A stretch of 37,593 nucleotides of DNA. Origin: Kiritimatiellia bacterium (GTDB lineage: Bacteria > Verrucomicrobiota > Kiritimatiellia > SLAD01). The stretch is from positions 1-37,593 of the forward strand of contig SLGY01000147.1 in NCBI GenBank assembly GCA_007136425.1, in the 5' to 3' direction. Each line of letters opens with the position of its first letter. Within the stretch, counting starts at the first letter, position 1. Of the stretch, positions 32,266 to 37,593 are shown piece after piece. Made by a program: the position numbers and the translations under genes. The notes beneath the pieces were generated by a model that saw nothing but the letters and a program-made list of their open reading frames with translations, had not been told where the DNA came from and searched no databases.

Positions 32266-33419
32266 AGATCGGTTTGGACGCTCGCTGGATATTCCCTGAA
32301 ATATCGGGAATCGGATCTTATACGCAGGATCTGATACGCGCTCTGGCAATAACAGACGATGTCAATGAGTACCTCCTTTACTTCAGTCGTGCCGATGTAC
32401 AAGCGCGGACATCAGCCTACGCCAACCTGGACAACGCCCCCAATTTTTCGTCCCGCCTCATCCCGTTCGGTCCCTTTTCAATCCGCAATCAATTGGTCAT
32501 GCCCTCGATTATCCGGCGGGATCAACTCGATATTTTTCATTCAACCAATTTCATGTTTCCCTTTCTCCCCTTCCCGCCGGGGCGTCGCGGGAAGATCGCT
32601 TGTGTTGTAACGATTTATGACCTCATTCCCCTGCTGTTTCCCGAACATACGCCGCACGCGCTGAAGACCCGGTTCCATCCGGTATATCGACGCATCATGC
32701 GAGAAGCCGGCCGCCGCGCGGACATGATCCTCACGATCAGCGAATCATCGCGCGAAGACATCCTCAAACATATGACCCCGCCCAACACGGAAAGAGATCG
32801 TGTCGTCGTGGTCTATGCGGGAGTGGCCAATCAATTCGAGCCCGCCGATCATCCGGAGCGCAAAGAAAAGACCATTCTCTATGTCGGCCGCATGGATCCA
32901 TACAAGAATGTGCCCGGCCTGATCAGGGCCTTTTCGCGGATCGTCAAAAGCGGCGCACTGGCCGCGCGCCTCATGATTGTCGGACCGCGTGATGCCCGTT
33001 ATCCGGAAGCGGATCAGATCATCGAACAGGAACAACTTCAAGAGTTCATCGACTGGCCGGGCTACGTGGATGAACCGACCATCCGGAAGGCCTACCAGGA
33101 AGCGGACGTGTTCGTGCTGCCTTCCCTCTATGAAGGATTCGGCCTGCCCGTTCTGGAGGCCATGGCGTCCGGGACGCCGGTCGTGTGCAGCAATCGAGCC
33201 TCGCTTCCGGAAGTGGCCGGCGATGCCGCCGTTCTCGTAGATCCGGAAAACCTGGACGCAATGAAAGACGGGATACTGAGTGTCCTGACCAATCCCGACA
33301 AAGCCGCGGAATTACGCGTGAAGGGGCTGCATCGCGCGGCGCAGTTTTCATGGTCCCGTACGGCGGAAGAAACCGTCAAGGCCTATCAGCGCGTCGCACT
33401 CGATCACACACACGTATGA
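32262..33419 (+). CDS. GT4-family glycosyltransferase, second of a tandem pair
   Basis: A 385-residue homologue of the gene before it, with the same plan: MKIGLDARWIFPEISGIGSYTQDLIRAL, ILYVGRMDPYKNVPGLIRAF and LPSLYEGFGLPVLEAMASGTPV. The ATG at 32262 overlaps the upstream TGA; the track start at 32211 lies inside the first gene. The matching architecture suggests an old tandem duplication, with the two enzymes adding successive sugars. No flippase, polymerase or sugar-nucleotide genes are next to them. Confidence 0.9.
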   Translation: MKIGLDARWIFPEISGIGSYTQDLIRALAITDDVNEYLLYFSRADVQARTSAYANLDNAPNFSSRLIPFGPFSIRNQLVMPSIIRRDQLDIFHSTNFMFPFLPFPPGRRGKIACVVTIYDLIPLLFPEHTPHALKTRFHPVYRRIMREAGRRADMILTISESSREDILKHMTPPNTERDRVVVVYAGVANQFEPADHPERKEKTILYVGRMDPYKNVPGLIRAFSRIVKSGALAARLMIVGPRDARYPEADQIIEQEQLQEFIDWPGYVDEPTIRKAYQEADVFVLPSLYEGFGLPVLEAMASGTPVVCSNRASLPEVAGDAAVLVDPENLDAMKDGILSVLTNPDKAAELRVKGLHRAAQFSWSRTAEETVKAYQRVALDHTHV

Positions 33420-33420
33420 A

Positions 33421-33440
33421 CCGACGCGCGCCGGCGTCGG
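33421..33440. terminator. Hairpin between convergent genes
   Basis: CCGACGC, loop GCGCCG, GCGTCGG is a perfect 7-bp GC-rich stem one base after the glycosyltransferase stop and 12 bases before the convergent rdgC-like stop. No T run is present. It may serve both genes. Confidence 0.45.
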
Positions 33441-33452
33441 ACGACGACCCGC

Positions 33453-34556
33453 TCAATGCGCGGACCGACGATCGCTGACCCAACGACGTATGCGGCGCAC
33501 TTCATCTTCCCATTCCTCACGGCGGCTGCGACGAGCGAGGAATTCGTCGTATAAGCGGAAAAACAGATTCAGAAAGCGGTCGACATCACGGATCCGCCCT
33601 TGAAAACGACTGTGCGGATCCAGTTTTTCCTCGCGTTCCGGCAACTTCAACCCGCGAAATACGAACTGGTCCGCATCCAGTGTGCACGCCCAGGATTCCT
33701 CGCCCTGAACGATATTCAGGCGCGCCTGTTTGAGCTTCTTGCCGGCCCGCAAGGCCGTCTTGGCTTCGGCGCTCACCAGCGGCTCTCCTTTCCGTAAGAC
33801 CGTCAGGTGGGCCCCGTCGCCTTCCATATGAAAAGTCAGCGGCCCTTCGATAAGGATCGACACTTCGCCAAGATCTTCCACCACGATGGCGCCGCGTTCC
33901 ATTTCCGACATGTACCAGAGCCAGGTCAGAAAATCTTCGCCAATGACATAGCTGACCTGACGATCCTCCAGATCGGGCGAAAAACTGGATGGCGGCAATT
34001 CCTCCACATCCAGTTTCTTCCGGCGCAGGGCGATATCGGAGGGCAAAGCAGGGATCAACGCAAAACCAAGGGTTCGTGCAACATGTATTTGGAAGGCGTC
34101 CAATTGCTTTTCTGAGATAGCCGTGGCGTAGACCATCCGTTCAGCCGGCGAATGGACCAAGTGAATCCCTTTAAGCTGTGGCGGCATCTGTGGCAACAAT
34201 CGTTCCACCACCTGCTGCCTGATCTCCGATTTTTCTTTCCGGTTCAGGAATTCCTTGCCGGTCGCCTGTAGTTGCGCCAATTCTTCCATGGTCTGTTCCG
34301 CTTTCAGCAGGGCGGGCGGAATTTTGCGTTCGGCCTGCAAGAGGGTCAGACGCAAGTGACCGGCATAATACGCGTTTTCTTCCGAGACAGGGCGATCCAG
34401 CAGGTGTCGTCCACCGACCCATCCTTGAATCGGTTCCTCGTTGAGATGTGAAATCGCCGGGGCCGTGTGTTCGGCAAACTGCGCAACGACATTCTCCGGC
34501 ATATCGCGGGGTACAAAAAAGGCTCGAAAACTGATGGATCCACTTTCAAACGACAC
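33453..34556 (-). CDS. rdgC: RdgC-like recombination-associated protein
   Basis: Resembles RdgC, a ring-forming DNA-binding protein that limits RecA. Family-like features are the early GWVGGRHLLDRP, the lysine-rich helix RKIPPALLKAEQTMEELAQLQATGKEFLNRKEKSEIRQQVVERLLPQMP, and the following IHLVHSPAERMVYATAISEKQLDAF. At 367 residues it is longer than the roughly 300-residue E. coli protein, with extra sequence at the C-terminus. The GTG start has GAGGAG 9 bases before it. Identification rests on pattern and helix placement, not on catalytic residues. Confidence 0.7.
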   Translation of the reverse strand: MSFESGSISFRAFFVPRDMPENVVAQFAEHTAPAISHLNEEPIQGWVGGRHLLDRPVSEENAYYAGHLRLTLLQAERKIPPALLKAEQTMEELAQLQATGKEFLNRKEKSEIRQQVVERLLPQMPPQLKGIHLVHSPAERMVYATAISEKQLDAFQIHVARTLGFALIPALPSDIALRRKKLDVEELPPSSFSPDLEDRQVSYVIGEDFLTWLWYMSEMERGAIVVEDLGEVSILIEGPLTFHMEGDGAHLTVLRKGEPLVSAEAKTALRAGKKLKQARLNIVQGEESWACTLDADQFVFRGLKLPEREEKLDPHSRFQGRIRDVDRFLNLFFRLYDEFLARRSRREEWEDEVRRIRRWVSDRRSAH

Positions 34557-34673
34557 GATGACGCACTCCTCTTAGATGAATTTACGACGGCTCCGTGTAC
34601 CATGCCGAGCCGCCCCGGAAATGGAAAGAAATTCTTTCGAATCAGGATCAATATACGAGCCGGCGGCGTACGG

Positions 34674-34702
34674 TTGACGCGGTCGATGGCAGGCCGCATG
34701 AT
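34674..34702 (+). promoter_or_regulatory. Candidate leaderless promoter of the oligoribonuclease gene
   Basis: TTGACG (34674-34679), a 17-base spacer and CATGAT (34697-34702) match the sigma70 consensus at 5 and 4 of 6 positions. The ATG follows six bases after the -10 box and no ribosome site is present, as at lepB. Confidence 0.5.
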
Positions 34703-34708
34703 GTCTGC

Positions 34709-35338
34709 ATGACAACTGATCCACACACAACCGCGTATATCTGGTTCGATATGGAGTTTACGGACTTGGATCCCGATAAGGCCCATATTCTACAGGTCGC
34801 CGTGCTGGCGACCGATCCGCAGCTGAACCCGCTTGAATCCGGCGACCGCGGATTGAACCTTTGCCTGAAATTGCCGGCCGACGCCAGTGTGTCCGCGTGG
34901 GTCGCCGAAAACCTGAGCGATCTATTGACCGCCTGCCGCGATCCGGGCGCGCTGGAACAGAATAGTGCGTCGCAACTTATCACCAACTACGTGGACCGCG
35001 TTGCGGGTCCGGCCCCGGAAGACATCAAAGAACGACCCGTCCTTGCGGGAAACAGCGTTCACGCAGATTGGCGCCTGGCTTGCATGCATTTTCCCGAACT
35101 CATCGAACGCTTGCATTATCGCTTACTGGATGTGTCGACCTTGAAAATCCATTGGCAGGATTGGCTGGGTCAGCCGGAGTTCGACAAGGAAGACGCAAAC
35201 CTGGTCCTTGAACATCTCCCCTTCAAGATAACGACCCTGGCCGGACAACCGCACGACGCGTATTACGATATCCTGGCTTCCATTGCCGAACTGAATTTCT
35301 ATCGTCAACGCATGTTTCAACATCCGTCGAACCCTTGA
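34709..35338 (+). CDS. orn: Oligoribonuclease-like DEDDh exonuclease
   Basis: 3'-5' exoribonuclease that degrades di- to pentanucleotides, including pGpG from c-di-GMP breakdown. DEDDh residues fall in FDMEFTDLDPDKAHILQVAV (D and E), AGNSVHADWRLACMHFP (D) and QPHDAYYDILASIAEL (H and D). HYRLLDVSTLKI and IAELNFYRQRM are Orn-type segments. At 209 residues it is slightly longer than the roughly 180 usual. The start is the ATG at 34709; the track start at 34595 would lie upstream of the proposed promoter. Confidence 0.88.
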   Translation: MTTDPHTTAYIWFDMEFTDLDPDKAHILQVAVLATDPQLNPLESGDRGLNLCLKLPADASVSAWVAENLSDLLTACRDPGALEQNSASQLITNYVDRVAGPAPEDIKERPVLAGNSVHADWRLACMHFPELIERLHYRLLDVSTLKIHWQDWLGQPEFDKEDANLVLEHLPFKITTLAGQPHDAYYDILASIAELNFYRQRMFQHPSNP

Positions 35339-35343
35339 GAGAC

Positions 35344-36543
35344 TCAGACCGCGTCGCCGTCCGGCGCCGACTCCAATTCGGCCAGCGCTTCAATGTGCGC
35401 CGTTTGCGGAAACATATCGAATGGCGTAACCCGCACGAGGCGATAGCCGCCGGCCACCAATTGTTTCACATCGCGGGCCATGCAGTCCGGAGCACACGAC
35501 AAATACAGGACGCGCCGAACCTTGTGACGTAGCAGCGTTTGCAGGACGTTCGTGGCGCATCCCCGGCGCGGCGGATCAAGCAAACATGCGGTCTCCAAGG
35601 GAGGCGACCGACGCAAACAGGTGCTTAACCCGTGTTCCACGCGTTCTGGGACAAAGTGCATATGCGCGGCGCCGGCCCGGGCGGCGTTCTGCTTACCCGC
35701 CCGTATCGCGCGTGCGTCCGACTCAATAACCCATATCTTCTCGACGAGATCCGCACAAAGTATACCGAACACCCCCACCCCGCCATATGCATCAATGAGC
35801 GTTCGGCACCCGCTATCCGCCAGCACGCCCCGGAGGTACGTGATAATCGCTTCGGTCACCTGTCTGTTGACTTGAAAGAAAGAGGATAACGGTACACGAA
35901 AAGTGTGCCCGCCGATGGATTGCGTTATCAACGTGTGGTCTTTCCCGTCATGCACCCATACGCGCCCGTCCGCATCGGTGCGAAACCCGAGATCCCGGTG
36001 TTCACGCAGGCCGTCCGGATGCCGCCTGACCCATTCAATCAACTTCGCATTGATCGATTCCTGCGCAATAGGACAATGATCCACCTCCACACGCCGTCGC
36101 TTATCGATACCGACGTATGCCGGGCGGCCCGGCCCGTGCAACGTAATCGTGCTCCGATACCCGTACGGCTGTGGGCTCGCTACCATGGACGCTATCGGAG
36201 GCGCCGGGATTCCGCCGATCCGTTCAAACAGTGTGCGCACCTGCGCTTCTTTCAGACGTAACTGTTCCGGATAATCAATATGCTGGTACTGACAGCCCGC
36301 ACACACGCCGTGCCAGGGACAGCGCGGCGTCGTTCGACTGGCGGAAGCGTCTTGGACCTCCAGCAGTCGCCCTCGAAGGTAACGTTTTTGTACGTGCGTA
36401 ACCGCAATTCGAACTCGTTCCCCCGTGAGCGTAAACGGAACAAACACGGTCATCCCATCGATGCGCCCTACTCCATCGCCGCCAAAGGCCACGTCCTCGA
36501 TGAGGACATCGTGCTCTTCTCCGATTGCCGGTGTGTTTTGCAT
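35344..36543 (-). CDS. 23S rRNA/tRNA uracil-5-methyltransferase (RlmD/TrmA family)
   Basis: SAM-dependent m5U methyltransferase of 399 residues. An N-terminal TRAM domain (DVLIEDVAFGGDGVGRIDGMTVFVPFTLTGERV) is followed by a 4Fe-4S site CPWHGVCAGCQYQH, as in RlmD. The SAM site includes SFFQVNRQ, DAYGGVGVFG and DPPRRGC. The catalytic cysteine lies in YLSCAPDCMARD, where most relatives have SCNP; Ala replaces Asn here. RlmD, RlmC and TrmA are hard to tell apart from sequence alone, though the Fe-S site argues for an RlmC/RlmD type. Confidence 0.92.
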   Translation of the reverse strand: MQNTPAIGEEHDVLIEDVAFGGDGVGRIDGMTVFVPFTLTGERVRIAVTHVQKRYLRGRLLEVQDASASRTTPRCPWHGVCAGCQYQHIDYPEQLRLKEAQVRTLFERIGGIPAPPIASMVASPQPYGYRSTITLHGPGRPAYVGIDKRRRVEVDHCPIAQESINAKLIEWVRRHPDGLREHRDLGFRTDADGRVWVHDGKDHTLITQSIGGHTFRVPLSSFFQVNRQVTEAIITYLRGVLADSGCRTLIDAYGGVGVFGILCADLVEKIWVIESDARAIRAGKQNAARAGAAHMHFVPERVEHGLSTCLRRSPPLETACLLDPPRRGCATNVLQTLLRHKVRRVLYLSCAPDCMARDVKQLVAGGYRLVRVTPFDMFPQTAHIEALAELESAPDGDAV

Positions 36544-36544
36544 G

Positions 36545-36573
36545 TTGCCGATTTCCCTCTAATGAATTAGAAC
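36545..36573 (+). promoter_or_regulatory. Candidate leaderless promoter of the rlmB-like gene
   Basis: TTGCCG (36545-36550), a 17-base spacer and TAGAAC (36568-36573) match the sigma70 consensus at 4 of 6 positions each. The ATG lies seven bases after the -10 box, without a ribosome site, the same spacing as at lepB. Confidence 0.4.
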
Positions 36574-36580
36574 GCTTTGC

Positions 36581-37318
36581 ATGGCGCCACCAAGCAGAGA
36601 ATACGTGTACGGCATTAATCCGATCTTCGAAGTTATTCGCAGCGGACGTCGCAAAGTGTATGAAGCATACCTCAATCAAGCCGCGTCCGGCCAGCCCCGA
36701 GTCGCCAAGTTGGCGGCCGTGCTTGAAAAACACGAGGTTCCGGTCGTCTGGGTGGATAAACAGCGGCTGTTCGAACTGTCCCGCAGCAAGGAGCATCAGG
36801 GCGCCGTGATCAAGACGGCGCCGTATCCTTACATGACGTTCGACGAACTCCTCGGCCGGCCGCGCCTGCTGATGCTCGACAATGTCGAGGATCCCACCAA
36901 TCTCGGCGCCATTATTCGCAGTGCGGAGATATTCGATTTTCATGATATCTGCCTGCCCAGAAAAGGGACGCCCGAGATCTATCCGTCGGTAGTCAAGGTC
37001 TCGGCGGGCGCATCGGAACATCTGCACATATGCCGGGATCGCACGGCCAATCAGTATCTTAAAGCCGCCCTTGAAGAAGAGTACACCGTCGTGGCGCTGG
37101 ACGGGAAAGGAACAACGCCGTTGCAGGCGTTGTCGGCGCATACTCTGGACAAACTGCTGCTTGTTATCGGGGGCGAAGACAAGTCGGTAGGTCAATACAT
37201 ATTGAATGAAGCCCATTACGTGGCCCGCATCCCTATGGCGGGCCGGGTCAATTCGCTCAATGCGTCTGTCGCGGCGGGCATTGCCATGTATTGTTTGCAT
37301 CCAGACACCACCGATTAG
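36581..37318 (+). CDS. rlmB: SpoU-family RNA 2'-O-methyltransferase (RlmB/TrmH-like)
   Basis: SPOUT methyltransferase of 245 residues that probably methylates G2251 of 23S rRNA or a tRNA guanosine. The N-terminal substrate-binding domain starts EYVYGINPIFEVIRSGRRKV. The knotted SAM domain has the three motifs DNVEDPTNLGAIIRSAEIF, LLLVIGGEDKSVG and IPMAGRVNSLNASVAAGIAMY. It is divergent from the RlmD-type gene with 37 bases between the starts, so both RNA methyltransferases share a compact promoter region. Confidence 0.93.
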   Translation: MAPPSREYVYGINPIFEVIRSGRRKVYEAYLNQAASGQPRVAKLAAVLEKHEVPVVWVDKQRLFELSRSKEHQGAVIKTAPYPYMTFDELLGRPRLLMLDNVEDPTNLGAIIRSAEIFDFHDICLPRKGTPEIYPSVVKVSAGASEHLHICRDRTANQYLKAALEEEYTVVALDGKGTTPLQALSAHTLDKLLLVIGGEDKSVGQYILNEAHYVARIPMAGRVNSLNASVAAGIAMYCLHPDTTD

Positions 37319-37388
37319 GAAACGAAAAGAGTAGCATTTTCCCCTCGGCCCGTTATGCTGCGCGCCTGATCAGGTAAGGAGCATGGCA

Positions 37389-37593
37389 TTGCGGTTTGTT
37401 TATTTGATTATCGGAATCATCATTTGTGCGTCGGCGTTAAGCGCCGACGCGCAGGTGCAATGGGGACGCGACCTCGAGGATCGCAAGACGTTTTCCATCG
37501 GTTTCTCCGTCGGTTCCGTCTTCGGATTGGACGGTGAGGTGCAGGAAACCACGCGTCCGATCGAGGAAATCGGAGGTCGCACCTTCGGCGCCC
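37389..37593 (+). CDS. Exported protein, 5' part only (cut by window end)
   Basis: Too short for the ORF track but clearly coding. An AAGGAG ribosome site (37376-37381) lies 7 bases before a TTG at 37389. An in-frame ATG at 37383 is only one base from that site, so I prefer the TTG, which this genome also uses elsewhere. The product begins MRFVYLIIGIIICASALSADAQ, a signal peptide with likely cleavage near ADA-Q. It continues with alternating residues (KTFSIGFSVGSVFGLDGEV) that could be beta strands of an outer-membrane protein. The last 68 codons stay open to the window end. Function cannot be told. Confidence 0.7.
   Translation, partial: MRFVYLIIGIIICASALSADAQVQWGRDLEDRKTFSIGFSVGSVFGLDGEVQETTRPIEEIGGRTFGA

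Noticed and set aside
37365-37374. Palindrome CCTGATCAGG before the last gene
   Set aside because: Ten bases with no second copy or known operator match; too little to call a regulatory site.
1-37593. CRISPR arrays, tRNA or rRNA genes, insertion sequences, prophage or integrase genes
   Set aside because: Looked for on both strands; no direct-repeat array, cloverleaf-like segment, transposase or integrase motif was seen.

Overview
This 37.6-kb window is densely coding, moderately GC-rich bacterial chromosome with about 34 protein-coding genes and no tRNA, rRNA, CRISPR array, insertion sequence or prophage that I can see. The gene content suggests a Gram-negative member of the PVC group, possibly Kiritimatiellota-like. 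Pointers are a fused MFS-acyltransferase-acyl-ACP synthetase, a membrane pyrophosphatase, a TIGR03790-type protein, an AsmA-like envelope protein and TGTAGGGGC-type palindromic repeats. This is inference from gene content; no marker gene proves the phylum.

Layout. (1) 47-8208, minus strand: one tightly packed operon read trpS-scpA-scpB-pheA-hisC-tyrA-aroA-cmk-plsC, mostly joined by ATGA-type overlaps. It joins aromatic amino-acid synthesis to chromosome condensation, tRNA charging, nucleotide metabolism and lipid metabolism. (2) 8209-9680: a long intergenic region with paired REP-like palindromes, then lepB from an apparently leaderless promoter, then a TTG-started, translationally coupled membrane protein of unknown function. 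(3) 9721-13687, minus: PhnP-like metallo-hydrolase, TIGR03790 protein, TatD and a lipoprotein glutaminyl cyclase. (4) 13771-19451, minus: the K+-dependent type of membrane pyrophosphatase and an Aas-like 1130-residue fusion whose acyltransferase domain has lost its catalytic motif. (5) 19608-22084: a NtrC-like AAA+ regulator lacking GAFTGA, coupled to a PfpI/DJ-1 protein, and a convergent thioesterase. (6) 22303-26670, plus: DtxR-family regulator with a four-cysteine tail, followed by an FbpABC-type ferric iron ABC transporter. (7) 26724-28808, plus: a GAF-PP2C phosphatase / RsbW-like kinase / STAS antagonist partner-switching module with no sigma factor beside it. (8) 28817-33419: queG with no canonical start codon at its conserved N-terminus, an AsmA-like protein and two tandem GT4 glycosyltransferases. 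(9) 33453-37593: RdgC-like protein, oligoribonuclease, RlmD/TrmA-type methyltransferase, RlmB-type methyltransferase and the start of an exported protein cut by the window end.

The observations most worth following are: the motif-dead acyltransferase inside an otherwise intact Aas-like fusion; the GAFTGA-less AAA+ regulator coupled to PfpI; three genes without Shine-Dalgarno sites whose sigma70-like promoters are placed to start transcription at the ATG (lepB, orn, rlmB); the Cys4 tail on the iron-type regulator; and the non-canonical queG start. No complete, clearly new multi-gene defence or mobile system was seen; most of the window is ordinary housekeeping sequence.
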